DNA of 21,904 nt, from positions 1 through 21,904 of the forward strand of contig JANPCX010000004.1 of NCBI GenBank assembly GCA_031431125.1, given 5' to 3'. This stretch comes from JANPCX01 sp031431125 (GTDB lineage: Bacteria > Pseudomonadota > Gammaproteobacteria > Burkholderiales > Burkholderiaceae_C). The stretch's first letter is position 1; every line of letters starts with the position of its first letter. The position numbers and the translations under genes were made by a program. Positions 1-8,080 of this stretch are shown piece after piece. The notes below the pieces were generated by a model. The model was not told the DNA's origin and searched no databases. It saw only the letters and a program-made list of their open reading frames with translations.

Positions 1-279
1 GATTTCATCACCGCTGAGCTCGGCGCAGTGGGTTTGGGTGCCAACACCTTTGATGAAGCGGCCCTGCAGGTCATATTCAGAGCGGTGCAGGGCAACCTGC
101 GTTTGTGCCGCAATCTTTGTTATGCCGCCCTGGTCGCTGCCTGCATGGACAGGCAACGTATCTGCACCGTCTCGCATGTGAACGCTGCCTTGCTGCAACC
201 GCACTGGCGCTCGCATGAGGCCTTGCTCAAGCAGCAGAGCCCATCGAACAAGAGCCAACCGAACAGGGTGGCCGCATGA
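1..279 (+). CDS. ExeA/TniB-type AAA ATPase of a transposon, C-terminal part (5' truncated by window)
   Basis: The reading frame is open from base 1, so only the last 92 residues are present. They fit the C-terminal lid region of ExeA/GspA- and TniB-like AAA ATPases: a segment resembling 'FDEAALQVIFRAVQGNLRL' (the 'sensor 2' region, where relatives read G-x-x-R), then a helical stretch rich in Ala, Leu and Cys and the 'TVSHVNAAL' helix. In beta- and gammaproteobacteria such ATPases are often mobile-element genes that act as target-selection or transposase-activating partners of a DDE transposase encoded upstream. No transposase is visible because the window starts here. The stop codon overlaps the next start (ATGA), which implies translational coupling. 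The assignment to a transposon rather than to a GspA-type secretion ATPase rests on the small coupled gene and the repeat-bearing DNA end just downstream. Confidence 0.6.
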   Translation, partial: DFITAELGAVGLGANTFDEAALQVIFRAVQGNLRLCRNLCYAALVAACMDRQRICTVSHVNAALLQPHWRSHEALLKQQSPSNKSQPNRVAA

Positions 280-479
280 ACATGCGCGTGCACCGGCTGG
301 CCACCACCATGCAAGCCGAAGAGGCCTACACCTTGGTCGAATTTTTAGACCAGCTGCGTGAGGTGTTGATGCAGGCCTATGGCGACGAGATCACCCGCAT
401 GCTGGCTGCCCAAACCGCTGGCCCACCGCAGCGCTGGGAATCGATGGGGGATTTGTTGAGCGAGGAGGAGCCGTTTTAA
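276..479 (+). CDS. Small hypothetical protein coupled to the transposon ATPase
   Basis: A 67-residue protein whose ATG overlaps the TGA of the ATPase gene by 4 bases. It is probably helical in the middle (residues about 12-45) and ends in an acidic tail, 'LLSEEEPF'. I recognise no domain. The position, size and coupling suggest it is the last gene of the transposon operon, and a terminator-like hairpin begins 36 bases after the stop. A function in transposition is inferred from context only. Confidence 0.5.
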   Translation: MNMRVHRLATTMQAEEAYTLVEFLDQLREVLMQAYGDEITRMLAAQTAGPPQRWESMGDLLSEEEPF

Positions 480-514
480 GGCCGCTCGGCCAAAACCGTC
501 ATGGCGATCATGGC

Positions 515-542
515 AATGGGAATCATGTGATTCCCATTTTTT
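515..542 (+). terminator. Rho-independent-type hairpin after the transposon operon
   Basis: A perfect 11-bp inverted repeat (AATGGGAATCA / TGATTCCCATT) is separated by only TG, so the outer 10 bp can pair around a 4-base loop. It is followed at once by a run of six T, counting the last two bases of the stem. It lies 36 bases downstream of the stop at 479, on the same strand. The stem has only about 40% G+C but is long and perfect. Confidence 0.7.
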
Positions 543-553
543 GCGCAGGTGGC

Positions 554-673
554 TATGACGAGAATTCGGCCGGGCGTATGACGTCAGTGCGATCGAGTCG
601 GCGGAAACTTATGACGCCAATGTGGAAAAGCGGCCTCAACCTTGCCGAAATCGTGCGACGCCAATTTGGGTGG
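554..673. repeat. Short direct repeats, probable transposon end (transposase-binding sites)
   Basis: The heptamer TATGACG occurs three times in one orientation, at 554-560, 577-583 and 610-616. The third copy extends to TATGACGCCAATGTGG (610-625). A degenerate fourth copy, TGCGACGCCAATTTGG, lies at 654-669. Multiple short direct repeats at an element end are typical of transposons that use an AAA ATPase with a DDE transposase (Tn7, Mu and Tn5053/Tn402 types). The repeats lie just after the terminator and before unrelated minus-strand genes, so the element boundary is probably near 550-680. The outer boundary and target duplication cannot be fixed without the other end. I find no convincing gene between 480 and 833. 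Confidence 0.45.
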
Positions 674-833
674 CAATACGATGGAAGCGAGGCGCGCAAC
701 AGGTGCTTCAAACCTTTGAAGGCATCCGGGTTTTATCGCCCGTTGATGCGCTGCTGGTCATCGGCGTGGGGTGAGGTTCAAGCCCTTGCGCTTGGACTCA
801 CATCGGAGTGGGAGAACTGGTGCCGCCGCCTGG

Positions 834-1907
834 TTATGCACGACCGGATTCGGCGAATCGCCCTCGCTCTGGTTCGCCCTCCCATCGCCCAGGATCAGGC
901 TCCCACAGCGTTGCTGGTGAGTCTCGTTCAAGTAGCGCAGACACCACTTCGCCAAGATCGACGCCAAGGTGTTGCCGCGCAGCGGCAGAACCAGCATCAG
1001 CACTATCGGCAGCCAAGACAAACTGTTTGAACGGCTCCCACGAGCGGCTCAAATGCTCGACCATCAGGCGTGCAAGTTCGTAGGAGAGAAGATTGCCATC
1101 ATCCGTCCGAAGGAACGACTTGCCAGACCAAAACTCTTGTATCTCTTCCTCGCCCCAGAATGCTAAGTGCTTGGCCCGTAGCTGCTGCGGAGTGTGAGTA
1201 GAAGGTGTTGGTGCGAGCCTGCGCTCGACGTTCACGGCCAGACCTTCATTCAACCATGCAGGCAGCGGCAGGTGCCCAAGACAACCATGCGTCATTTCAT
1301 GGGCAATGATCGGCTCAATTACACGCAGGTCATTCTTGACCGTCACGTAGTGGCTGCACCCGACGTCGATGTGCATGCCACCACTGAATGCAAACTCACC
1401 AGCATCGGGGTAGTAGAACGAGACGTAGTTGTAGTAGCTTTCGTCGTCATCGAAGACAAGCAGCAAATCCTTGCCCATTGATGGCATGCGAGCGATGCCA
1501 TCAAGCAGTTTGACCACTCGCTGGAGCGTGCGCTCCATGTATGCGAGGGTGGCACTTGCAACATTGACTTCCAGCGAAGACAGCAACATGGCGTTGCGTG
1601 ACTCATTCAGACGGAATAGTGGCCCCAGGGCACCCCTCATATGCAGCAACCAGGCGCGCTCAACCGCCGACCAAGCACTTTCCTGAATCTCCACAGAAGC
1701 AATTTCAGAAACCCAAGACTGCGCTGCATCCCAGTCGATGATCGGATAACCCCCGTGCAGCACGATGTGCTGAGCAATTGGGAACCCAGGCGCTCCATCG
1801 ACGCCAACCTCTGATGGCGGCAGTTCAAGCTCGCCCTGGTCCACCGGCTCCTGTTCATCCTGAGCGGTGACCTTACGAGTGAAGAGGTCGCGCAGCAACG
1901 AGAACAT
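834..1907 (-). CDS. Putative HExxH metallopeptidase (gluzincin / peptidase-MA-like)
   Basis: The 357-residue protein contains HEMTH at residues 203-207 followed by 'WLNEGLA', with Glu221 placed 14 residues after the second His. This HExxH...E layout is the zinc-binding pattern of gluzincins, and 'WLNEGLA' after it is characteristic of peptidase-MA/DUF1570-like proteins. There is no clear signal peptide (N-terminus MFSLLRDLFTRKV), so a cytoplasmic location is likely. The remainder is mostly helical, with an acidic Pro-rich segment at about 15-45 and a charged C-terminal tail. The ATG at 1907 is preceded by AAGG at a usable distance. It lies 87 bp downstream of the small membrane-protein gene on the same strand, so it may be co-transcribed with the Rhs cassette. 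Whether it is an effector, a processing protease or an unrelated cargo gene is unknown. Confidence 0.6.
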   Translation of the reverse strand: MFSLLRDLFTRKVTAQDEQEPVDQGELELPPSEVGVDGAPGFPIAQHIVLHGGYPIIDWDAAQSWVSEIASVEIQESAWSAVERAWLLHMRGALGPLFRLNESRNAMLLSSLEVNVASATLAYMERTLQRVVKLLDGIARMPSMGKDLLLVFDDDESYYNYVSFYYPDAGEFAFSGGMHIDVGCSHYVTVKNDLRVIEPIIAHEMTHGCLGHLPLPAWLNEGLAVNVERRLAPTPSTHTPQQLRAKHLAFWGEEEIQEFWSGKSFLRTDDGNLLSYELARLMVEHLSRSWEPFKQFVLAADSADAGSAAARQHLGVDLGEVVSALLERDSPATLWEPDPGRWEGEPERGRFAESGRA

Positions 1908-1994
1908 GCTTTACCTTAGTTGTGCCACTGAAGTTCGCATCAGTCCTTTCTTCAGATGTGCCGATCGGCGCGTCTGGCGACAAGAAGCGATGCG

Positions 1995-2207
1995 TTACTT
2001 GTGTCGTTTCCAAACAGCGTGAATGACGATGATCGTGCCGACCGTTAACCAAGGAATTCCACCAGCCAGAAATTCATAGCCTTGTGGAAGAAACAGTTTG
2101 AATACGTTATCCACCCAGCAGCTTGTTCGACACATCTGCTGCCCAGAAATCATCAGGGAGAGCCCTATCAGTATGGAAACAAGGCCGATTGCGATTCCTA
2201 CTTTCAT
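1995..2207 (-). CDS. Small two-helix membrane protein, candidate immunity protein for Rhs tip 1
   Basis: A 70-residue protein with two hydrophobic segments (about residues 4-22 and 45-66) joined by a polar loop that carries Cys26 and Cys30 in 'MCRTSCWVDN'. It starts 12 bp after the stop of the Rhs protein that bears a variable C-terminal tip, on the same strand, with GAGGT a little upstream of the ATG. In polymorphic toxin systems the immunity gene sits immediately 3' of the toxin-tip gene, and small membrane proteins are common immunity types for toxins that act in the envelope. The immunity role is inferred from position; no immunity family is recognised. The two loop cysteines could form a disulfide if the loop faces the periplasm. 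Confidence 0.5.
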   Translation of the reverse strand: MKVGIAIGLVSILIGLSLMISGQQMCRTSCWVDNVFKLFLPQGYEFLAGGIPWLTVGTIIVIHAVWKRHK

Positions 2208-2219
2208 CTATCGATTTGG

Positions 2220-4553
2220 CTATCGCCAAGACCTCAAAGTGCGACCTAACTGACCATCGCTGCGGCGATATTTGCCGTATAGGTCCGGCAAATCCTGGTA
2301 CGGATCAATTTGGGGTGGATTGAATATCGGTCCTAGCGCGTCTTGAACACACTTACATCCAGCAGGGGCGGCATCTTTATAAACCGCTGGTGGCATAAAG
2401 TCCGAGGCCAATTTTCCAGGGGTACAAGAGTTATCGCTGCACTCCCATCTTAAGCACCGTAGCCGATAGTCTCCCTCATCAGGATCGGGCGTGAACATTT
2501 CAGCGCCAGACTCCCACGCAGAAGATGTCCCCTCACCGTTGGGTCTGTCAAACGGCTTGGGGCCATGTCTATTCCACTGTCTACGGTTATATGCGTTGCC
2601 TCCTGGCTGCGCAGGGCGAAGGTTTCTCAGCCCATCTGGATCCACAAAGCTCGTTGGCTGCCCATTCACGTAGTCATAAGTGGAGAAGCTCCCGCCAGCC
2701 AGGCCAATGGGATCCGACTGCGTATACCGCCCAGTGCTTGGATCAAAGTACCGCCAGTGGTTGTAGTAGAGCCCCGACTCAGCATCAGCATATTGTCCAG
2801 GAAACCGCAGGTTCTGCGTGAAGACTCCCAGCGCAGAAGGATTGGTTTCAGGCGCAGTGGTCCCAAACGGTTCAGCCAGCCAGCGCCATCTGATCTGATT
2901 GGCCTTGTTCACGACGACACGTGGCGTGTTCAAGTGATCAGTGTGGACGTAGTAGACGAGAGGCGGATTCGTCGCCACGCTGTCTGGCGTGAAGATCGCA
3001 ATCGGCGTGTTCCCCAGCCACACGAACTCCCGGATGGCGGCTCCAGTGCTGCTGTACTCCCCAATGAGCTGATCATTCTGGTCATAAGCAAAGAGCACGG
3101 TGCTGGCAGCGCCTGCCCCCGTGCCACTGCTGATGAACTTTCTGATCCTGCGCCCATCGTTGTCGTAGGCGTAGGTTGTCGTGGCTCCGCCTTTGGTCAA
3201 CGTGGCCAGTCGCCCGGCGAGGTTGTAGGTGGCGGTGTAGGCGCTTGCCGTGTCCCCCGTGATGCCTGTGGGATTGCCTGCGTTGTCGTAGGTAATCGTT
3301 CTGGCCGGATTGGTGGTGACCGCAAGCCTGTTGTTGGTTGCAGGCGTGGTGTAGCTGCTGGCTGTGGCGTTCAGGTTGGTGGTGATGCGGTTGCCATTGG
3401 CGTCGTAGCTGATGGATGTGGTGCTGGTGCCCACGGTGGCGGCGCTGATGCGTCCTAGCTCGTCGTAGCTGAAGCTTTGGTTCAGGCTGGGCGTGGCTGC
3501 GGCTGTGCTGGCATTGTAGTGGGTGTAAGCAGTGAGGCGGTCGGCCGCGTCGTAGGTGAGGTCACGAACGCTGTCCCCCAGCCGGTAGCGGGTCAGCCGT
3601 CCGTTGGTGTCGTAACTCCAGCTTTGGGCCTGGGTTCCCGTTGCCATCTGCCAATCCCAGCTTCGAGGAGCACCAAAGGGCTCCCACTGGATGTTGCTGA
3701 TGAGGGCCGTGGCTGCACTGGTGCCGTCTTTGGCCAGGGACACCGTGCTGGGTTGGCCGCCGCTGTTATAGGCAATGGTCAGCTTGCGCCCCGAAGGGTA
3801 GGTGATGCTGGTGACCTTGCCCGCAGTGTCGTAGGCGTATGAGACGGTGCGGGTAATGTTGGCTGTGTTGGCCCCTGTGGTGGCATTGATGCGCTGGGCG
3901 TCGCTGGTGATTCGTCCCTGAGCGTCGTACTGGTACTGGGTGCGTCCGGTGGGGGATGTGCTGGAGGTCAGGCGGTTCACGCCGTTGGCGTAACCGGTGC
4001 CGGTTTGGTCGTAGGCCCAGTTGTGCGTCTCGGTGGTGAAGCCGGTCTTGCTGTGGGCGACCCGGGTGGGGCGGTTCAGAACATCGTAGGTGTAGGTGGA
4101 CAGAACCGACCTGGAGTCGGTGCGGGTTTTAAGGTTACCCGCGGCATCAAAGGTGTGAGAGGCCGTACCGGTGTCCGGGCTGATGAGCCCCGTGGCATCC
4201 CCCAGGCCATTGCGCGGGTACTGGGTGATGAGGGAGCGTGGGTCGGTGACTTTGGTGAGGCGGTCTGCACCGTTGTAGTCCAGGGTGACGACGCCGGCTT
4301 TGGGGTCAGTGCTGGTTTTAGGGCGGTACAGGCTGTCGTAGGTGGTGCTGGTGGTCAAACCCAGGGCACTGGGGGCCACCACCGTCTTGGTGGGGTTGCC
4401 CACCGCGTCGTATTCGTAGTTGACCACTGGTGTCGGGGAGACTGGCGGCGTGGGCAGGGTTTGGGCCACCAGGCCATGAGGGCTGGTCGCCAAGGCCAGC
4501 CATGCGGCGGTGGCGATGAGGTGAGGGTGGTGTTTGAAGTTCATCTCATTCAC
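2220..4553 (-). CDS. RhsB-like YD-repeat protein with Rhs core and variable tip 1
   Basis: The 777-residue protein opens with a likely Sec signal peptide (residues 1-30, cleavage about LVA|QT). YD repeats follow from about 45 to 500 ('YDAQGRITSD', 'YDELGRISAA', 'YDNDGRRIRK' and others). A canonical Rhs core runs from about 533 to 642: 'YYVHTDHLNTPRVV', 'FPGQYADAESGLYYN', 'RYFDPSTGRYTQSDPIGL', ending in DPDGL (638-642). Asp614 and Asp638 correspond to the conserved aspartates of Rhs/TcC auto-cleavage. Residues 643-777 (bases 2627-2223) form a unique tip with five Cys (700, 705, 710, 733, 735) and no recognised toxin fold. The mature part before the tip has no Cys. The start overlaps the upstream RhsA-like gene by 4 bp. 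Most of the protein is nearly identical to the copy at 8738-11161; signal peptide and tip differ. Confidence 0.85.
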   Translation of the reverse strand: MNEMNFKHHPHLIATAAWLALATSPHGLVAQTLPTPPVSPTPVVNYEYDAVGNPTKTVVAPSALGLTTSTTYDSLYRPKTSTDPKAGVVTLDYNGADRLTKVTDPRSLITQYPRNGLGDATGLISPDTGTASHTFDAAGNLKTRTDSRSVLSTYTYDVLNRPTRVAHSKTGFTTETHNWAYDQTGTGYANGVNRLTSSTSPTGRTQYQYDAQGRITSDAQRINATTGANTANITRTVSYAYDTAGKVTSITYPSGRKLTIAYNSGGQPSTVSLAKDGTSAATALISNIQWEPFGAPRSWDWQMATGTQAQSWSYDTNGRLTRYRLGDSVRDLTYDAADRLTAYTHYNASTAAATPSLNQSFSYDELGRISAATVGTSTTSISYDANGNRITTNLNATASSYTTPATNNRLAVTTNPARTITYDNAGNPTGITGDTASAYTATYNLAGRLATLTKGGATTTYAYDNDGRRIRKFISSGTGAGAASTVLFAYDQNDQLIGEYSSTGAAIREFVWLGNTPIAIFTPDSVATNPPLVYYVHTDHLNTPRVVVNKANQIRWRWLAEPFGTTAPETNPSALGVFTQNLRFPGQYADAESGLYYNHWRYFDPSTGRYTQSDPIGLAGGSFSTYDYVNGQPTSFVDPDGLRNLRPAQPGGNAYNRRQWNRHGPKPFDRPNGEGTSSAWESGAEMFTPDPDEGDYRLRCLRWECSDNSCTPGKLASDFMPPAVYKDAAPAGCKCVQDALGPIFNPPQIDPYQDLPDLYGKYRRSDGQLGRTLRSWR

Positions 4554-5377
4554 TCCCGGCCGGTGGTTTGTTGCACACGCCCGAGGGCGTCGATGCTGCG
4601 GGCCAGTTGCTTGCGCAAGGCTCCGGCGGGGTCTTTGAGGTTCTCGGCGATTTTGTTGCCGGCGTTGTCCAGGGTGTAGTCCACACGGTTGCCGAGGTTG
4701 TCGTAGGCGGCAATCAGGCGGTGCGCGGGGTCGTAGTCGTAGCCGACCCAGCTGGTATCGGGACGGGTCACCTTCTTGAGCTGGCCTACTGGGTCGTAGG
4801 TGTAGCTGGTGGTTTGGCCGCCGACGGTAGCGGACAACATTCTCTGGCGCAGGTCATAGGTAAAACTGGAGACCACGCCGTTGGGGTCGATGCTCTCAAG
4901 CAGTTGGCCGTGTTTGTTGTACTTGGTGTACTGAGTTGTCTTGTTTGCGGCGTTGGTGACGGTCTTCAAGTCACCCAGGGTGACGCCCACGGCGTTGGGG
5001 TCCACTCCGGTGAACGCAGTAGCCGCGTGGTAGGTGTAGGTTGTGACATCATCCACATCGGTGCGCGGGCCGTCTTCAGTCAGCACTTGGCCGTATTGGT
5101 TGTAGGTCCACTTCCACGCACGGGCAGCGACCCCGGCTTGAGAGGCGGCAGCAAAACCAGCAGCACCGTTCAGATCGGTGGTGGCCTGTTCAACACGCTT
5201 GCACAGCACGGCGATGGGTTTGCCGTCGGGCAGCAAAGCAGTGCTGGGAGCGCAGGAGGCCACGGCATTACCAGCGGTCGGATCGGGCTGGCCGTTGTAG
5301 ACCAGCGTGGTGATCTTGCCCGGCTCGGCGATTCGGCTCTCTAAACGCCAGTCAGGGTGGTACTGCGTGCTGGTCTT
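2700..5377. repeat. Long duplicated Rhs block, copy 1
   Basis: About 2.7 kb that aligns with 9270-11960. It runs from the last ~270 codons of the RhsA-like gene ('HPDWRL...RIAEPGKITT') through the RhsA/RhsB junction to the DPIGL motif of the Rhs core. Protein identity is very high except at the RhsB signal peptide. Beyond both ends the two copies diverge abruptly: into the RhsA N-terminal part on one side and the toxin tip on the other. Edges are estimated by eye. Confidence 0.75.
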
Positions 5378-7171
5378 GCGTTCATCGCCGGTTGGGACGT
5401 AAGTTGCCAGGTCAGCAGGACAACCGCTGGCGCTCTCCAACAAGATCACTGGGCGGTTGTTGTTCGGATCGACCTTCATGCACTGGGCGCTGTTGTTGCC
5501 ACCGTCATAGCGGGATATCAAATTGCCTTGTTCGTCGTGGTTGAAGGAAACAGAATGGTTGAAGTTGGTGGCACTGCGGGTGAGGTTGGACAGCCGCAAC
5601 TGCTCATTGACGACGGTCAAGTAGAAAGTGGACACCGAACTCAAAGGCTGGGTCACGACCGTTTGATTGGACTGGTAGTTGAACTCGTGGCGGTAGGTAT
5701 TGCCGCTGTGCTGGGAGATGAGCACGCGCCCCTGATCGTCGTATTGGAAGTCGGCGTAAGGCTGGTTGTTCTCGTCGGTTTTGCCGCTCAAGTTGAAGAA
5801 GGCGCGGCCGTATTCCACGGGGTCGCTGGTGTCAACCGGGCCGCCTTCGCTGGGGCTGTCGGCAGGCACGCCCCAGATTTGTTTGCCGTCAGCAGAGATC
5901 GCCCCTCCGGCCAATGGAGCAGGCAAGGCCATGCCGGGCACGTAGTCAAAACTCACGCTGCGGCCATCGGGGTAGGCAATGGTTTTAAGGTAGCTGCCGG
6001 CGATATGTTTGGCGGCGTCGCTGTAGTTCTGATAGGCAAGGTTGATGTTGCTGCCATTGGGCAACTGCACGTTGCTCAAGCGGGTGCCGGTGTAGAGGAA
6101 TTGAACTTGTTGGCCGGTGGTGGTGGTCAAGCGGTTGGGCAGCAAGGCGGTGCTACTCGCATAACTCAAGTCAAAGCCACCACCGCTGAAGTAGCGCAAG
6201 GTAACCAAGCGGCCCAGGCTGTCGTATTGCTCCACGACGGCCTCGCGGTAGTCCACACGCTTCCACGGTGTGGCCGTGGAACTGGTCTTGACCAAACTCA
6301 CTTGGGGATCGAAGCTTTTGTAAAGACCACCGGCTTGAGTATGAAACTCTTCGGTCATCCCGTGGCCGCGTGAGTAGACGACGCGGGGCAACCAGATGGA
6401 TGCGACAAAACGCAGGTTCAAGCGCCGGTCGGCGGGCTCCAGGAACCAACTGGGCTCACCCAGCATCTGTCCGCCGGACAGGTGAAACTGGTTGGCGTAG
6501 CGCAGTTCCAGAGGAATGGTGCGTGGTCCGCTGGGAATACGGCCCAGAATAAAACTCTCTTGTTTGCTGCCGCTGCCCACCGATGTCGGGTTGCCGCATT
6601 TGGGGCAATCCCCCGCCGGGGGGTATGGGTCGTAAGACCTAACGCAGGAGGTTTGATCGAACTGGTTCCAACCAGCAGCGCTATCACAAACCCTACCCTC
6701 CCGAACCATATCGTAGTAGGCGTCCCAGTGGTATGTCTGTACAGATTCTTGAATGCCGCATGCATTCAAAGCGCCTGAGTAATTTATCGTGTCGTCTCTA
6801 CCAATTCCGCAATATATGCTACCTCCGGATGAATTTGATCCTATATAGAACGCAACCCCTGTCGTTGTTCTCGTTACTGTCAAATCCGTAGGGTAGCAAG
6901 TTATTTGATCAACTTTTGTATATGTGTAAAGAGAAAGCTGCGATGACAGGGCTGCCTGACAAGCCGAGTCTCGGGATGGATATAGATTTATATTTTCACC
7001 GAGATTAATCGGATACCAAGTTTTCTGTGCAGGCTTTTTCTTCACCTGTCCATACCCCACTCCGCAGACGCCGAGTGCAGTGGCCATCAGAATGAGTTGC
7101 AGCAATCTACACAGCCCAGCCATCCTGGCGTTATTTGAATGCAGGTTCGGTTGTGAATTCAGCATGTCCAT
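4550..7171 (-). CDS. RhsA-like YD-repeat protein, Cys-rich N-terminal domain (cassette 1)
   Basis: The 873-residue protein has a signal peptide-like segment (basic region, hydrophobic core about 22-40, cleavage near GYG|Q). An exported domain follows with eight Cys (71, 92, 121, 138, 162, 176, 189, 192) and ends in 'CPKCGNPTSVGSGSKQE', a variant of the GNP...G.K.E motif that opens many Rhs proteins. YD repeats fill the rest ('YDSLGRLVTLRYF', 'YDDQGRVLISQ', 'YDPVGQLKKVTRPD'). It stops with 'LGRVQQTTGRE' and has no Rhs core or tip; these are on the next gene, whose ATG overlaps this TGA. The last ~270 residues closely match the paralogue at 11158-13854, while the first ~600 diverge strongly. 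The N-terminal coding DNA (about 6650-7020) is visibly more AT-rich than the repeat region. It starts 55 bp after the broken dsbC-like gene. Confidence 0.8.
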   Translation of the reverse strand: MDMLNSQPNLHSNNARMAGLCRLLQLILMATALGVCGVGYGQVKKKPAQKTWYPINLGENINLYPSRDSACQAALSSQLSLYTYTKVDQITCYPTDLTVTRTTTGVAFYIGSNSSGGSIYCGIGRDDTINYSGALNACGIQESVQTYHWDAYYDMVREGRVCDSAAGWNQFDQTSCVRSYDPYPPAGDCPKCGNPTSVGSGSKQESFILGRIPSGPRTIPLELRYANQFHLSGGQMLGEPSWFLEPADRRLNLRFVASIWLPRVVYSRGHGMTEEFHTQAGGLYKSFDPQVSLVKTSSTATPWKRVDYREAVVEQYDSLGRLVTLRYFSGGGFDLSYASSTALLPNRLTTTTGQQVQFLYTGTRLSNVQLPNGSNINLAYQNYSDAAKHIAGSYLKTIAYPDGRSVSFDYVPGMALPAPLAGGAISADGKQIWGVPADSPSEGGPVDTSDPVEYGRAFFNLSGKTDENNQPYADFQYDDQGRVLISQHSGNTYRHEFNYQSNQTVVTQPLSSVSTFYLTVVNEQLRLSNLTRSATNFNHSVSFNHDEQGNLISRYDGGNNSAQCMKVDPNNNRPVILLESASGCPADLATYVPTGDERKTSTQYHPDWRLESRIAEPGKITTLVYNGQPDPTAGNAVASCAPSTALLPDGKPIAVLCKRVEQATTDLNGAAGFAAASQAGVAARAWKWTYNQYGQVLTEDGPRTDVDDVTTYTYHAATAFTGVDPNAVGVTLGDLKTVTNAANKTTQYTKYNKHGQLLESIDPNGVVSSFTYDLRQRMLSATVGGQTTSYTYDPVGQLKKVTRPDTSWVGYDYDPAHRLIAAYDNLGNRVDYTLDNAGNKIAENLKDPAGALRKQLARSIDALGRVQQTTGRE

Positions 7172-7226
7172 CGTGGGGGTCTTTCGTTATCTTGTCGAAA
7201 TGGGTTGGATCGGGGTATTCAACGCT

Positions 7227-8080
7227 TTAGCGTGGCTGCCCTGGGGCGGCTGAGGGGGCGCTGGCCTGAAGCTGCTTCTGCAACCCCTCCAGCGACATTC
7301 CCCCAGGCACGCGCTTGCCATCCTCAAAGAAGATGGCCGGTGTGCCCTGCACGCGGTGCTTTTGCCCCCAGGCCAGGTTGCGCTGTAACTGCGTGGATGT
7401 TTGGCCGCTGCCTTGTGCGTTGGTGCACGCGGCTGAGTTGCTCGCATCAGGCACCACACCCTTGAGCATCCACTCCCGCCATGCAGTAATGGGCTCGCTG
7501 CTGCACAAAATGGAACTGCTCTTTTGTTCAGAGTCCGGCCCGAGGATGGGATAAGGGAACACGTAGACCGTCACGTTCTGCAGCTTGTCCAACTCCTGCT
7601 CGAGCCGTTTGCAGTGGATGCAGTTGGGGTCGGCAAAGACGGCTAGCCGTCTGCTGCCATCGCCTTGTTTCCACACCAAGGATCTGCCAGAGGCAATGCA
7701 TCAAAAGGAACGGCAGAGAGTTTCTCGATGCGCTGTGCGGTGAGATCGATGCGCGTCTTGGTGGCCATGATGTGGCCTTGAATGAGGTGGTCCCCTTGGG
7801 CATCGGTGTAGTACACGTCGGTGCCCGCATTGACTTCATAGAGCCCCGGGATGGGGGTTTTGATGACCCGGTCGATGGTGGGGAAACCCGGCAACCGGGC
7901 GGGCAGGTTCTTGCGGATCTGGGCTTCTTGGGCCAGGAGCGGGGTGCTCAACAGCGCCGCGCTCAGAAGAAGCAGGGCAGCCGCTACCCAGTGATGGCCA
8001 TACGTGGGCCGTGAATCACGCCGCCCTAGACGTAAACCGATCCCCAGCGTGCTGTCGCACGCCTTCTCCCCGTGTTGCAA
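7227..8080 (-). pseudogene. dsbC: DsbC-type disulfide isomerase, frameshifted (cassette 1)
   Basis: Two reading frames together make one DsbC-family protein closely matching the intact copy at 13851-14771. The first part (8080 to about 7682) covers the signal sequence and the DsbC dimerisation domain ('TPIPGLYEVNAGTDVYYTD'). The second covers the thioredoxin-like domain with 'DPNCIHCKRLE' (CxxC active site) and 'GTPAIFFEDGKRVPGG' (cis-Pro loop). Comparison with the intact copy shows one missing base near 7681-7682, where copy 2 reads ...PLADALVWKQ and copy 1 reads ...PLADPWCGNK. The second part could only be made from an internal GTG near 7679 and would lack a signal peptide. It is probably inactive, with its role filled by the intact copy. 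A sequencing error or slippage is possible but not indicated by any slippery run. Confidence 0.75.

Noticed and set aside
1..279. ExeA-like ATPase as part of the type II secretion system (GspA)
   Set aside because: It lies 15 kb from the gsp genes, on the opposite strand, and is coupled to a tiny gene followed by transposon-end repeats; a transposon ATPase is the better reading.
527..1030. A 167-codon plus-strand open frame from a GTG
   Set aside because: It starts inside the terminator hairpin, crosses the transposon-end repeats and then runs antisense to the metallopeptidase gene; no family resemblance.
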